From assembly GCA_037039685.1 (NCBI GenBank), contig JAWNGF010000002.1:6386001-6450000 (forward strand): DNA of 64,000 nucleotides. Direction: 5' to 3'. The DNA comes from Ceratobasidium sp. AG-K (taxonomy: Eukaryota > Basidiomycota > Agaricomycetes > Cantharellales > Ceratobasidiaceae). Every line of letters begins with the position of its first letter. Position 1 is the first letter of the stretch. The position numbers and the translations under genes were made by a program. The notes beneath the pieces were generated by a model, which saw nothing but the letters and a program-made list of their open reading frames with translations, made no database searches and had not been told where the DNA came from. This document shows, piece after piece, positions 50,250 to 63,067 of the stretch.

Positions 50250-50726
50250 TGTCGTAAGCTTCTTCTTAGTGGCTATGAGACAAGCCGCGATGGAGAGTGG
50301 ACGGCACTAAGACCTAAGTGGCCTCTTGAACCGCAAAACACTTAAGTGTCTGTAGGCTCTTGAGGGTAGGGGTGGTTCAAAGTGTCACTCAAAGGGGATG
50401 TTTGACAAGACAAAACAAGCTGGGGTTACCAGGCTTGTTGGTCCTCTATATATAAACAGAAAGCAGCCGAGTCATACAAGGCGCAGCCACACGAGTCACA
50501 CAAATAAGCCAGTCAGGAGTGTCCATGTGAGTCATGCTGTATGAACAGACATGACTCGTACAAAGCACAGCCGCGTTACACAGTGTAATACATAACCACA
50601 AGAAGGTGGCAACGCGGCAGGAAAAAAGGGGAAGGACAACACAAAGAACAAACACAGACACATATACAAGAGACGAGGTAGGACGAGACGAAGATGAGTC
50701 TGATGGCGAGAGCATGGCTCACGACA
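50250..50726 (-). repeat. 5' LTR of B3
   Basis: 477 bp; right flank TTAGA (50727-50731). Self-primer ACAAAACAAGCT at about 50410-50421 (+ strand) is the complement of the primer-binding site 50236-50247. Confidence 0.95.
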
Positions 50727-52083
50727 TTAGACAAACTAGATGACCGATTAATCAGACGTCACAACAGAACTCTAAGAGTCATTGAAGGACTAAGAGTTGG
50801 TCTTACACAAAGAATCACTGGGCTAGAGCAAGAAGCAAGAGTACTAGCAAACAACCAAGCAACTTTCAACAGCTCAATCAGGGGAATACAACAGTCCCTC
50901 ACGGATATTCTTAATTCTGCCTGTAATGCCAAAAATAACAGTTATCTCACGGGAAGAGAAGTAGACACTGTCCAAAACAAAGTCACAAACACCCAAGGAC
51001 TTGTAACAAATGTACAACAAGACCTCAACACTACACGCCAAGGACAGCTTCAGTGGAACAAAGCAATGACACAAGGAATCAAACAAGTTAGAGAAGGATT
51101 CACAACGCTAAATAAACAAGTGTCAATCATGGAACAATCCATTACCAACCTGAGGGATGAAGTAGACGAGGCCTCATTACATGTGCCTAGCAAATGATCT
51201 GCACCAGAGGCCAAGTCTACAAGAATTGACAACCTGGAACAAAGACTCCAGAGCCTGCTAAACTACCAAGTCAAAAGCTCACCAAGAAGACCAAAGGTCA
51301 CTAGACCAGAAGCCTTTGATGGAAAGAAAGGAGAAGGAGCAGAAATGTTCATCACCCAGATGGAGAGTTATTTTGTTTGGCTGGGCAACCAATATAGTTC
51401 TGGACAAGAAAGGATTAGGGAATCCCTGGTGAATTTCAAATTGGAGAACTGCTCTGCCACCCATTGGGCGCAAGTGCTTCTCTGATCAATGAACACTGGA
51501 GTACCAGACCCAAACCTGACATCATGGGAAACGTTCAAAGCGCACTTCATGGAACAATTCAGCAACCCTAACAAGAAAGCCAAAGCAGAAGCCAAAATTC
51601 AAAAATGCAAACAGGTCAACTTGGCAGCTAATTACACAACCAAATTCCGCTTCCATATGGTCAATGTAAATTGGGGAGAGGAGGCCCTCATCAACCAATT
51701 CAAGGAAGGGCTTAATGCGGAAATCAAAACTGAATTAGCATGATTTGAACTTTCCCTTATCAATGAGGATGGGACTGAAAGGCACTTAAACCTCAATCAA
51801 TGGATAACCCTAGCAATTTCCATTGACCAAAAATTGCAACAAATCAAGACCGCTACTGGAAAGAGAGCACCACAATCAACCACTGCTGGCCAGACTTCTG
51901 TGAAACCGTTGCCAGACGAGGTGTACAAAGCAAGGATGGCTTCAAACCAGTGTCTGAAGTGTCGTCAAGAAGGACATCTTTCACTCAAATGCTTGTCCAA
52001 GGAATGGATAACAACCAAACCCAGTGTAAAAGGGAGGGAAGCAACAATCATAGAAGAAATTCAGAAACAGAAGGGGTCTCCCA
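50727..52083 (+). pseudogene. gag: Gag of B2, main part (three TGA stops)
   Basis: Continues B2 Gag from the TTAGA duplication: DKLDDRLIRRHNRTLRVIEG, LANNQATFNSSIRGIQQSL. TGA at about 51195, then the Gag core (RPEAFDGKKGEGAEMFITQM), TGA near 51484 and 51741, and the CCHC knuckle reading CLKCRQEGHLSLKC. The frame near the normal stop is shifted. Confidence 0.85.
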
Positions 52084-55000
52084 CTAACTGTGTGTGGAGA
52101 GACCAAAGAACCGGCAATGTACTTTAGAGCAAACAAAGAATCCACAATTGTTTACAGCTATGTTGCCAGAATCACAGACCTGATTGCTACTCTAATTGAC
52201 TCCAGAGCCTCCCGGAATTTTGTTGATATTGCTTGGGCCAGAAAGAATAACATTGCCCTGAGTGATCTTCCCGTTCCTTGAAGGGTTATTGGAATACAAG
52301 GAAAGGAGCTGTCACACATGATCTGCTTCAAAACACAAATGGAGATCACAATTGAAGGAAAAACATTTAAAGAAGATTTCTTTGCCATGCCCACCAGTGA
52401 CACAAACATCATCCTGGGACTTACCTGGCTAGAAACTGCAAACCCTAGCATTGATTGGAAGCAAAAGAGCATCTCTTGGAGAAATGAGGAAATACACAGA
52501 AGAGAAGGAAACTTGGACCTTATCCCAGAAGAATTGAAGGAGTTTGCAGATGTTTTTAGCAAAGAAAAGTTCAAACGCATTCCGGATCACTTCCCTTATG
52601 ATTGTGCTATCAATTTCAAGGAAGGCGCAGAACTCCCAAAGCCTGCAAGACCTATACCTTTATCCCCAGCCAAGTCCATTGCAATGAGAGAGTACCTTGA
52701 TGAAGAACTTGCTGCAGGAAAAATCAGACCTAGGAAGTCCCCAATAGCATTGGCATGTTTTTTCATCAAAAAACCAGGCCTGCCAGGGGGACTACAATTG
52801 GTACAAGACCTACAACCCATTAACGCCATCACAAAGGACAACAGATTCCCTATGCCCCTTATGGAAGACCTGCTTGACAAAATAAAGGATGCAAAAATCT
52901 TCTCAAAAATCGACCTAAGGATGGGATTCAATAACATCCGCATCAGGGAAGGAGACAAATGGAAGACAGCGTTCAGGACAAAGGAAGGACTATTCAAATA
53001 CATTGTCATGCTGTTCTGACTAAAAAATGCACAAGCCACATTTCAACGGTATATGAATCACATCTTCCACAACAAAATCAATGTGTGTGTCATAGTTTAT
53101 ATCAATGACATCCTTGTCTTTTCAAAAACCTGTTCTCAACACATAGTGGATCTACAAGAAGTACTCCAAATCCTAAAGGAGAACAACCTTTTCACAAAAC
53201 TACCAAAATGCGAGTTCTTTGTCACAGAACTCATTTACACAGGACTGAAGATCAGCAAGGAAAGTATATCCATGGACAAAGAAAAAATCAAGGCCATAAA
53301 GGAATGGAAGGAACCAAAGATGGTGAAGCAAGTGCAAGCCTTCTTAGGGTTTGCAAATTTCTATAGGAGATTTGTACCCAGTTTCTCCACAATTGCTAAA
53401 CCTCTCATGGGATTGACACAAAAGGATCTTCTGTGGAAATGGGGAAACAAAGAACAGAAAGCATTGAAAGGTATCAAGGAAATGATTTGCAAAGATCCTG
53501 TACTCCAACACCCAAATCCAGAGAAGCTGTTTTTCTGTGAGACCAACACTAGTGGAGTAGCAATGAGGGCAATACTGTCCCAGAGACAAGAAGACAGAAG
53601 GCTACACCCAATTGCGTTCCTTACCAAATCTTTCAACCTGGCACAGATGAACTATGACATGCATGATAAGGAGCTTATGGCTATCATCAAGGCACTTATG
53701 CATTGGAGACTCCACCTGGAAGGAACAAAGGGAGAAATCATGGTATACTCTGACCACAGGAGCCTACATTTCTGGAAAGATGCAAAAACATTCAACAGGA
53801 GACATGCACGTTGGCACCAAATACTGGTGTCATACAATTTTGTGATTGTGCACAGACCAGGAATCCTTTGACAAAAACCGGATCTGTTGTCAAGAAGGGC
53901 TGACCATGTGGAAATTCCGTTGGCAGAACTGATAATGATCACTGACAAGAAATTCAGCGGCTTTGCAGGCAAACTTAAAGAAGACCTCATTAACAATATC
54001 ATCAAAGCACAACACAAAGATCCAGGGCTACAATGAGTAATGGAACTTTGCAAAAAGAAGAACTTGTTACCTAAGAGTATTTGGGCCAGCATAAAGGGCT
54101 ACAAAGTAAACAAAGCACTACTATGGTACAAGGGGAAGATTGTGGTACTGCAAGACAAGGATTGCTGACTAGCAATCATGCAACTACACCACAATTCACC
54201 AATTGCTGGGCACCAAGGACACACAAGAAGCCTAGAACTGGTGTCAAGACAGTACCACTGGCCAGGAATGAAGCAAAGTGTCAACAAATACATGGATTCC
54301 TGCAAACAATGCCAAAGATCAAAGGGAACCAAAACACAGACCCTGTTAAAACCCTTGCAATTAGGAAACAAACCATGGGAGGACATAGCCTATGACTTCA
54401 TAGTCAAACTTCTAAGTCAAAGGGTATGGACAGCATCCTGGTTGTTGTGGATAGATTCTCCAGGATGGCACATTTTGTACCATGTAAGGAGTTGCACAAG
54501 GCAAGCAAGTTAGCAGAACTTTTCCTATGCAACATCTGGAAACTCCACAGATTTCCCAGAAGCACCGTCTCCAACCAAGGAAGTACCTTTAACAGCAAGC
54601 TCCTGAGAGCAATCTACAACAAAATTGGGGTCTCACCCTCTTTTAGCACTGCTTACCACCCTCAAACCAATGGAATTATGGAACGGGCAAACCAGTGGCT
54701 AGAAGCATGGCTACACACTTTCATCAATCATCACCAAGACAATTGGGTGGAACTGCTGCCAATTGCTGAATTCTGTTACAACATGCACAAAAACAGAGTT
54801 ACAGGAAAGAGCCCATTCAAACTTGTTTACAGAAAGGAACCTTTATGGAATGTGTCCAGCATAGTAACAGAAGTCCCAGAAGCAAACACAGTTCCCACAA
54901 GATGGGAGGAAACAAGAAAGGAGGCTATGGCTGCCATGGAATTACATCAAGTTAGAGAAGGAGAAGTCAAGGAAGAATACAAGGGAGGGGACCTAGTATG

Positions 55001-55973
55001 GCTATATGGGCCAGACATCAAATCAAATAGACCTTCAAGAAAGCTTGACAACAAGAAATTTGGACCCTTTCCTGTAAAAAGGAAAATATCTTCTCACACT
55101 TATGAGCTGGATCTACCACCCACTATGAAGAAGCACCCTGTTTTCCATATTGACCTCCTAAGTCAGTACAAGGTTGACAAAGAATTCAATCAGAACCAAC
55201 CACGTCCTCCACCAATTGTCACAGAGGAAGGAAGCAAAGAATACAAAGTCAAGAAGATTGTTGATTGGAAAATGACAAAAGAAGGGGTTTTCTATAGAAT
55301 CTGATGGAAAGGATATGGAGAAGAAGATGATACAGAACAATGTGCAGAGGATGTAGGGCACCTAACCAAAATAGTGTGGAAGTTTCTGAAGAAACACCCT
55401 GAAGCTCCAACACCTGCAAATTTCAAAGGAAAGATAAAAGGCAGAGGGGCAAAAGAGTGGGAAACCATCTGCAAAGCTTGCAACTACTCTCAAATCCACA
55501 CATTGCTCAACTCTCTGAACCTTTTTTGTACCTTGCTATGCCAGCCATTTCCTGCTCCACCATTGCCAACAACCTCATCTGCGTCCTCAACGGACCATTG
55601 TTTGCTATGGCAAGAATCCTTGACACTGGAGCGGCCCTCTACATCTTCAAGAGGTTGCAGCAAGGCCTGGGCAGAATGCAATTCCGGGTGGCAGACAACA
55701 TACTCCACTCAGACCTGGGGGAGTTCCAATGGGTTGGAACAAAATGGCCAACAAGAATGCAACTTCAAAGGAAGGACATCTATGTTTGCCAAGGATGCAC
55801 TGTGTTCCAAGTCTCAGAGGTTGTCCTCCTGTCCACACACATGCTTGCAGTCATTAAATGGGGGATGGAAGGAGCATACTCAAGCAGATGGGTACCAGGA
55901 TATGATGGGAGACCGCCAACGCTCCGACCCAGATGGAACAATGCTTGGGACACCAACTACAAAAAGGACCTGA
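52084..55973 (+). pseudogene. pol: Pol of B2 (many stops, one frameshift)
   Basis: Protease IDSRASRNFVD (Gly lost), TGA after DLPVP (52279), RT with TGA after VMLF and YINDIL in place of YIDDIL, RNase H ETNTSGVAM (both Asp positions altered), integrase HHNSPIAGHQGHTR with several TGA codons, a frameshift near 54420, then VVVDRFSRMAHF, VSNQGSTF and TNGIMERANQ. The C-terminus YKVKKIVDWKM and WKGYGEEDDTEQCAED follow another TGA at 55302. The Ser/Pro-rich tail stays open to 55973, over most of ORF3. Arg-to-Cys/Gln and Asp-to-Asn changes predominate. Confidence 0.88.
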
Positions 55974-56302
55974 GCAACTGGAGGATGGAGAGGGGTAGAT
56001 ACCAGAGGGAGAAGTTCAAGTGGTTGCTGTATTGGTGGAGAAAGGAGGAAACAGACATGTCAGCATGGAAGGAAATAGAACTGGACATGTGACAATGGGA
56101 TGAAGAGTTTGTGGAAGCCCAGAAGAGGGTTTTGGACTGGTCCAAGGCAGACTGGATGAAGGAAGAAACATGGGAAGAATGGGAGAAGTTCTTGGATGAA
56201 CCAGGTAACACCATGTTCAATCCCATTGATCTGATCTTGGAGGTGGATGAGGGAATGGAGGAGTATATGCAGTGTAAGGAGCAGGACTGCACATTACAAT
56301 GA
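55538..56302 (+). pseudogene. ORF3 of B2 (254 codons, one TGA)
   Basis: ATG at 55538: MPAISCSTIANNL, GAALYIFKRLQQGLG, FRVADNILHSDLGEFQWVG, IYVCQGCTVFQVSE, WNNAWDTNYKKDL. TGA at 56090-56092, then WDEEFVEAQKRVLDW, WEEWEKFLDEPGN and PIDLILEVDE, a decayed form of the IDLT-acidic motif. Exactly the length of B3 ORF3, with no indels, although pol of the same element has a frameshift. Confidence 0.7.
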
Positions 56303-56343
56303 GTCCGTTTGAGTCCCCCAAACGGACTCTTAGGGGGGAGTAA
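56301..56343 (+). other. B2 pre-LTR hairpin and polypurine tract
   Basis: Perfect 10-bp inverted repeat GAGTCCGTTT (56301-56310) / AAACGGACTC (56320-56329) with a C-rich loop, followed by TAGGGGGGAGTAA. The first arm overlaps the ORF3 stop codon. Confidence 0.7.
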
Positions 56344-56536
56344 TGTTGTGAGGCAGCTCTCTCCATTAGACTTCTCTTATGTCTCACCTCCTGCTCTTGT
56401 GCCTGTTGTTCTGTTTGTGTGTTGTTTGTCCTTTTCTGTACCTTGTTGCCTTGTTCTTGTGGTTGTTCTGTAACATTGTGTAATGCGGCTGTGCTTTGCA
56501 TGAGTCATGACTGCCCATGCAGCATGACTCACTTGG
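56344..56536 (+). repeat. 3' LTR of B2, left part
   Basis: First 193 bp of the LTR (TGTTGTGAGGC), ending in CTTGG where A3 inserted. It continues at 63488. Confidence 0.92.
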
Positions 56537-56951
56537 TGTCCCAACTTGGGTCAATTAGGTGTATAAAGAGTTAAGGGGTTTGACTTAGAGAAGTCTTAGA
56601 ACCCAAGGAGTAGTGATAGTTAAGAGGATTTGATTGAGCAAGTCCTAGTGGAGAGGAGGTCAAGCCTTGTTGTTAACTGGCTTGACCTCTGGGTTTATAT
56701 ACATGAGGGATCAATGCCACATCATCATCTATCAGTGTGAGAAAACCAAGTACAGCCAATGATAAGCAAGATAAGAGGTATGACTGGACATTCTGGAAGT
56801 TCCAGAAGCAACACCAATATCAAATGGAAAGACAAATACCTCACATGATACAAGTTAAGCACCAGAGGACATTTGTACCAAAAAAGGAAAGTGTTCGGAA
56901 AAAAAGATATAAAATCAGAATAAAATGTCTGAGCTTAGTCAGCTCATGACA
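56537..56951 (-). repeat. 3' LTR of A3
   Basis: 415 bp; on the + strand TGTCCCAACTT to GCTCATGACA. Almost no CpG left, against many in the A2 LTR. Confidence 0.94.
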
Positions 56952-56962
56952 TTACCACCCTT

Positions 56963-59900
56963 TTAAGGGCCTGGCACGGTGGGGTGGAGTTTGTGGAATT
57001 TATCAACTAGCTAAGGAGCATTCTTGAGGTCCTCTTTTGTCTGCCAAGAATTGTCTGCATGGGAGTATCCTTTCCATTTGATGTAATAGTGAAGTTGATG
57101 GTGGATTTTCTTGGAATTGAGGATTTCTTCAACTTCCCACTCTTCTTCTCCTTCTTGCGTGACAATAGGGGGTGGCTGAGCGGGTTTGCAACCATGGGGA
57201 TCATAGTGAAACTTCTTGAGCAACATGACATGGAAGACAGGATGGATCTTCATTGACTTTGGTAATTCCAGTTTAAAGGCGTGAGTCCCTATTTTTTCCA
57301 GTACTTTGTAGGGGCCTGAAACTTTGTGGGAGAGTTTTACTGAAGGTCTGTCTGTGGATATGTTTTGATGGTTAAGCCAGACTTTATCTCCAGGGTTTAT
57401 CTCTTCTGGTTCTTTGGCTCCCTTATCAAAGTAGTGTTTGTAGGATTGATTTGCCAGGATGAGAGTGGCTTTGACTTCATCATATCCTTTCAGCAGGAAT
57501 TCTGCATGGGCATCAGCTTCAGGAACAGTATAGTCTGATTCTTCCCCAATGTTCATTCTAGGGTTGAAACCCTGACAGATCTGGAAAGGGGTTTTTGCCA
57601 GTGGATGCTTGGATTCCATTGTTGTAAGCAAATTCTGCCATAGGAAGTAATGCTACCCAGTTGTTTTGTCTATGGTTGACAAAAGCCCTGATAAAGATTT
57701 CAACAACTTGGTTTGCTTGTTCTGACTGTCCATCTGTCCTTGGATGATAGGCTGTGCTGAAGGTGGGTTTTATGTCTAACTGTTTGTACAGATGTCCAAT
57801 GAACTTTGAGTTGAAAGTGGACCCTCTATCCAAGACTGTTGCTTTTGGTGTACCATGAAGTTTCCAAATGTTTGCAACAAAGATATTGGCTATGTCTACT
57901 GCTGTGGCAGTTGATTTGCAAGTGAGATAATGTGCCATCTTGGAGAACCAATCTACCACTGTCAAGATTGTGTCATATCCTTCTGACTCTGGGAGTCCTA
58001 CAATCATGTTGTAGGAGATCTCTTCCCAAGGTCTCTCAGGAATGTGCAAAGGACGCAGTAGTCCTGTGGGGAGTTGGTTCAATGGTTTAACTCGAATGCA
58101 TGTTTTGCAGTGTGACACATAAGAGTTGACAAATTTCTTAATGGTTGGCCAGTAGTAAGTTCTTGAGACCAGTTCCAATGTTTTTGCTTGTCCAGGATGC
58201 CCAGCTGTAATATTGTCGTGGTGCGATTCCAATATCAGGTTTCTGACAGTTTCATCCTTGGGGACAAAGATCTTTCCCTTGAACATTAGGAGTCCTTCTC
58301 TGTATTCCCAATCTTTGACTTTTTCTCCATTTCTCAGGTTGTTATGAGCTTCCTCTAATCTGGGGTCTTCAAGGATTGCTTCTCTAATTAGATTGTTGAT
58401 CTCCTGGTCAGGGGTAATAGCAGAAATAAAAATGTCTGGTTTGAGGAGAACTTGGTTCTCTACCCCCTCCAAAGGTTCTAAGTCATATTGCCTTGAGAGG
58501 ATGTCTGCTTTTTTATTCTGGCTTCCTGGCCTATACATGATTTGGAAATTGAAGTCTACCAAAAAGTTCATCCATTGAATTTGGCATTGGTTCAGTTGTT
58601 TGGATGATGAGAGGTATTCCAAGTTTTTGTGATCTGTTATGACTTGAATGGCTTTTTTGGTGCCTTGAAGTAAGTGGCACCATTCCTTGAAGGCTCTAAT
58701 AATTGCCAATAGTTCCTTGTCAAAAATATCATAGTTTTGCTCAGCCAGATTTAGTGATTTAGAAAGGAAAGCCACTGGGTGTAATTTCCCTTCCCCATCC
58801 TTTTGAGACAAAACTGCTCCTGTGGCAAACCCTGATGTGTTTGTCTCAAGGAAAAACTCTTTATTTTGATTGGGCTGCATCATTACAGGTGCCACCTTAA
58901 GAGCTTCTTTTAGTGCATTCATGGTGTCTTGTTCCTTGCTTGTCCACTGCCATTTTTGATCCTTCTTGAGTAGGTTGTATAGGGGTCTGGCTTTGCCAGC
59001 AAAGTCTTGAATGAATCTTTGATAGAAATTGACAAATCCTAGGAACTCTTGGACTTGGTTGACATTCTTTGGGGCTTTCCAATTCATAGCTGCTGTGACC
59101 TTTTCTTGATCTGTTTTGATTCCTTTATTGGAAATGACTAGTCCTACCCAATCCAGTTTGTTTTGGTGGAACTTTCATTTCCTCAGTTTCACAATTAACT
59201 TGTGTTCCCTTAGTCTTCTCAGCACCTCTTTTACATGTCCTGGATGGTCTTCAACTTGTTTGGAAAAAATGAAGATATCATCAATGTATATGAGTACAAA
59301 AACCCCCATAATGTCCCTGAATATAGAGTTAATTAGAGACTGGAAGCTTGATGGGGCATTTTTAAGACCAAAGGGCATGACTTTCCATTCATACATGCTG
59401 TACTGAGTTTTGAAGGCTGTTTTCCATTCATGCCCTCTTGCTATTTGGGTTTGATGGAATCCTTGTGCTAAGTCCAGAGTAGTCCCAATGACAAATCCTT
59501 CCAGGGCTCTTAACCATTGATCCAGTAGAGGGATTCCGCTTGCATTGAATTTACACAGCAAATTCACATATCTATAGTCAACGCAGAAGCGTAACTCTGG
59601 GTTGTTTGGATCTTCTGGATGGGCCTTCTTGACAAATAGTACCGGCAATGCTAAAGGAGACTTGGAAATTTGAATGTGCCCCCTCCGGATGAGGGTTTCT
59701 AGTACTTTCTTCATTTCTTTGTCTTCAGCTGGGGATGTTTTGTAAATAGGACCATGCTTTGGTTTGGCCTCTGGTAGAAGGTCCAATGTGATGTTGGTTG
59801 GTCTGTGAGGTGGGAGTTCTTCCAATCTAGATTCATAAAATACATCTGCGAACTCCTTATATTCTTTGGGTAATAGGGTTTCAGCTGCAATTTGGAGTGT

Positions 59901-60362
59901 AGATGGGGCTTCTAGGTAGTTTTTCAAGCAAAACTTGCTTGTGTATGCAATCATCCTATTTTTCCAATTAATTTGTGGGTTATGTTTCTTGAGCCATGAC
60001 ATCCCAAGTATGATGGGGTGTGTTCCAATATCTGCAATGTGACATTCTATTTTGCTGGAATGTGTTCCCATGACAAGTTTAAATTTGGTATAATGGGTGA
60101 CCTTTCCAGATGAAACTTCTTGCCCATCTATAACTTGAAGGGTCTTTGTTTTTTTGTGTTGAAAAAGGGGAAGGTTTGCTTCTTTTGCTAGGGAAGGGTT
60201 GATGAAGCAGGAGGTTGCGCCACAATCAAGTAGTGCTTGTCCAGAAAACTTTTTTGATTTGTTAACTGACTTAGAATCAGGAGCCATAGCTAGTGGATGA
60301 GCAGTGAAATCAAGGTATAATTGGTTTTCATTTAATATTGACATGATTTCTAGTTCATCCAT
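56963..60362 (-). pseudogene. pol: Pol of A3 (stops and one frameshift)
   Basis: ATG at 60362 (MDELEIMS). Protease LLDCGATSCFI and RT IYIDDIFIF are intact. TGA near 59172 after VKLRK replaces Cys. RNase H reads ETNTSGFATG. Integrase core ISYNMIVGLP (first Asp is Asn) and LDRGSTFNS. A +1 insertion in an A run near 57591 shifts the frame, and a TAG near 57008 cuts the chromodomain end after EDLKNAP. Otherwise colinear with A1 and A2. Confidence 0.9.
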
Positions 60363-60397
60363 ATTACTAGCTAATATATCACCAAGTACTTGGCTCC

Positions 60398-61750
60398 TTA
60401 ATAAGCCTTGGTGACGTCTCTTCCCAATTCAATGTCTGAAGAGATTTCTTCAATCTGGGCTTCAAACCCTGAGGCTGTGTTTTTGGAAGGACAGACTCTT
60501 GCTGAGTGTCCCTTGCTGCCGCAGGTGAAGCAAATCATGGGTGTCTTTCCTTTGCCATCAAGATCCATTGCATTGGGGTCTTTAGTGGGAGTGGGTGTCT
60601 TAGGTGTTTGGGTTGTGGGAGTGGTGAAAGTGGGGGTTCTGGTATCTTTCTGGATAGCCCCAAACAGAACATTTCCTTTAGTTCTGTCATCCCAAGAGAT
60701 TTGTGGAACTGCACAGCCCTTTGCGTTCCTGGAAATACTCAAGATTTTTCCATATTGCACCCCTCCTGTAGGTTTTGACATGAAGACACAATCATTTATG
60801 TTGAACCTTTGATCTAGTGAGGTGTTTGCAGTGTTTGTGGCAACCTTAGGTGTAGTTTGCTTTGAGGTGCTGGCTTGTAGGCTTTGAGCCTTTTTTGGTG
60901 AGTTGATGGCATTCATTGTGGAATCAATTTCCAGGGCTTGTTTGCAAACTTGGTTAAATGTCCTTGTTGCTTCATGGGGTTTGAAGTTTTGTGACACCAT
61001 GGCCATTTTGATTTCATCCTTAAGACCTTTGTAGAAATCATCACAAAGTACTCAATCAGTGTACCCAAGTACCAATGAATAAGTGACAAAATCCCATAGG
61101 TAATCTTGAACGGAATTCTTCTGAACCAACTTTTTGTATAGTTGTCTATATTGGTTGATTTTGTGGATGTCACCAAACCTAGCTTGCAATTTGTTCCAGA
61201 ATTCATATATGTTGTGTAGCCAATTAGTTGCTCCTCTCCTTGCTGTATCTACGTCAATTCCAGGTTGCATCCATACGTAGGCAGGCCCTTTGCAATAACC
61301 CATGATATAGGTGATTTTTTGTTCTGTAGTTGCTTGCAGGGATGGATGGTTTATGTACAGAGTACATTGCAATTTAAACTCATTGAATTTGTTCACATCT
61401 CCAGAGAATTCTTCTGGGGGATGCATTTTGAGTTTGTATCCTGGAGTAGTTGTTGACACAGTTGTAGAGGGTGTTGCTCCTAGGTTTGTCAGTGATTGAG
61501 ATACTGCAGTTATTAATTGGTGAAGAGGTGCAATCTGTGAGGTTTGATTTTGGATTGCCGTGACATCTGCAACAGTGTTGTCAATTCCTTGTTCTAGTGT
61601 AGTAGTGATGCTATTCAAAGCATTGATGTGACTGTTTATCTTTTGCACTTTATCTATTAGGGCATTGATTGCGTGTGCTACTACGTTAGGTGGGGACGTT
61701 TTGGAGATTTGAGTGAACCCTTCCTGGCTTGGTGATGGGGCTTTAGACAT
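60398..61750 (-). pseudogene. gag: Gag of A3 (one TGA)
   Basis: ATG at 61750 (MSKAPSPSQEGFTQIS). TGA near 61051 within GYTD-VL, where CGA (Arg) stands in A1/A2; the frame then continues to the knuckle CFTCGSKGHSARVC and the same C-terminus. About 450 codons. Confidence 0.9.
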
Positions 61751-61775
61751 CTTGGAGCAGGGAGAAGTGTGGAAT

Positions 61776-62566
61776 TTATTGAGAGCCTAGACCATACAGA
61801 ATATTGCAAATCCTTCTGCAAACTTGTCTATCTTTAATGACACGTAAACTTCTTAGAAACACAAATTCAAGGTTCTTGTCCTCCAGAAACAATGCATTAA
61901 TCACTCCTAGTTCATTGTACTGTTTGTATATGTAGTTACAATGAACGTCTTCAATAAAGAGTGATAGGGATTCTAGCCTGAGCTGTCCCTGTGTTGTTCC
62001 TGTGTGAGTCAAGATCTTGGTCCAACTGAAAAGGGTTGGGGGCAATGGTGTTAAGATGGTTTAGAAGGCAGTAATCCTGGTTCATAGGAACACGCACTTC
62101 TGATGCAAGAGGGCAGTATCTGCTCTTGATGTTGTCTTTGAGGGTTTCAATGGTGCGCCACTGATGTTTATTGTTGTTGATGAAATTTTCGACCTTCTGA
62201 GTATGTTTTTCTTGAATTTTAATGAGCTGGTTGCAGTTTTCAATCAGGACGCGGATTTGTTCTTGTAGGTGTTTGACTTTGGTGTTGGTGTCAGCAAGGT
62301 TTATGCTTTGCATGCAGTCTTGATTGGCTTGTTGCTTGTTTGTATTCTTGATGCTGATTTTGATGAACTCAAGCCTTGAGTGAAGTGCTTGATAGTTGGC
62401 TTTGAATTGATTGTAGTTTTTGTTGTTCCTTGTATGTTCAACTCTTAGTTCCTCTGCTTGCTCAACCTGATCTTCTTCTAGAACTTTGATTTGACTGTTT
62501 AACTTGTCAACCTTGGTGTCTAGATCAAGTACAAAGTCTTTTAGTCTAAAGACTGCTTTGCAGAGG
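61776..62566 (-). pseudogene. ORF0 of A3: coiled-coil frame, no AUG
   Basis: Same protein as in A1/A2 on the - strand: FRLKDFVLDLDTKVDKLNSQ to IAPNPFQ, then, across a 49-nt intron (61978-62026), LESLSLFIEDVHCNY to ILYGLGSQ and TAA. The one-base deletion relative to A1 falls inside the intron, so the spliced frame is unbroken and the frame itself has no stop. It may be functional, but the element is decayed and the start is unknown. Confidence 0.55.
61978..62026 (-). other. Intron 2 of A3 ORF0 (49 nt)
   Basis: GTTGGACC to GCTCAG on the - strand; one base shorter than in A1/A2. The last exon codon CA|G still reads Gln. Confidence 0.6.
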
Positions 62567-62635
62567 CTAAAAAATGCGGGGAACACTTTTAAGGTTAATC
62601 AGTTAGTTACTAATAAATCCCTTTTTAGTGTGTAC
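62567..62635 (-). other. Intron 1 of A3 (69 nt)
   Basis: GTACACAC to TTTTTTAG on the - strand with CTAAC inside; same length as in A1. Confidence 0.7.
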
Positions 62636-63067
62636 TGATGGAAACAACAAATTGGTGGGGTTCTTGATGGGTATGAGTGTTAACTTGGGTGGTGCTCCAA
62701 CCACTTTCCAGATTGACTTGAGAGGAACTGGCTTCCTCAAGACGTTGATAGGGATGTGAGGGGTGCTGAATGCTAAGCTTTTGCTCTATATACTCCTTAT
62801 CTGATCTTATATCAAACAGCCTTGGGCAAGTGTGATAACAACAGTGTATAACAGAGTAAGGGTGTATTTAGCTGACTAAAGGCGGTATGACCCAAAAGAG
62901 GATAACAATTAGGTTCACTGACAGCATATAGCAACATGGGACTACTGGTCTATATCAAGTATAGCTCTTTGTCCATGGTACTATGCCTGTTTTCCTGTGT
63001 ACGTTCTATCTACTTGGTGGAAGAGCAGGGGCTTTTTAAAGGCCAATGCTAGAAAGGCTTGACCTAA
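62636..63067 (-). other. A3 leader and self-primer binding site
   Basis: Leader with the TATA-like GAGTATATAGAGC (about 62785-62797). The primer-binding site at 63054-63067 (+ strand AAGGCTTGACCTAA) is the complement of the U3/R sequence in the LTR. No gene. Confidence 0.6.

Larger units (their letters stand above)
43455..50726 (-). mobile_element. Element B3: full-length Ty3/gypsy chromovirus, family B
   Basis: Uninterrupted - strand copy, 7,272 bp, with 477-bp LTRs (43455-43931 and 50250-50726) and perfect duplication TTAGA. Gag and ORF3 are intact. Pol has two TGA codons at expected CGA sites and an Asp-to-Asn change in the protease. LTRs differ at about ten sites (2%). This is the clearest view of the family B layout: gag, pol, ORF3 overlapping the end of pol, hairpin, polypurine tract. 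Confidence 0.95.
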
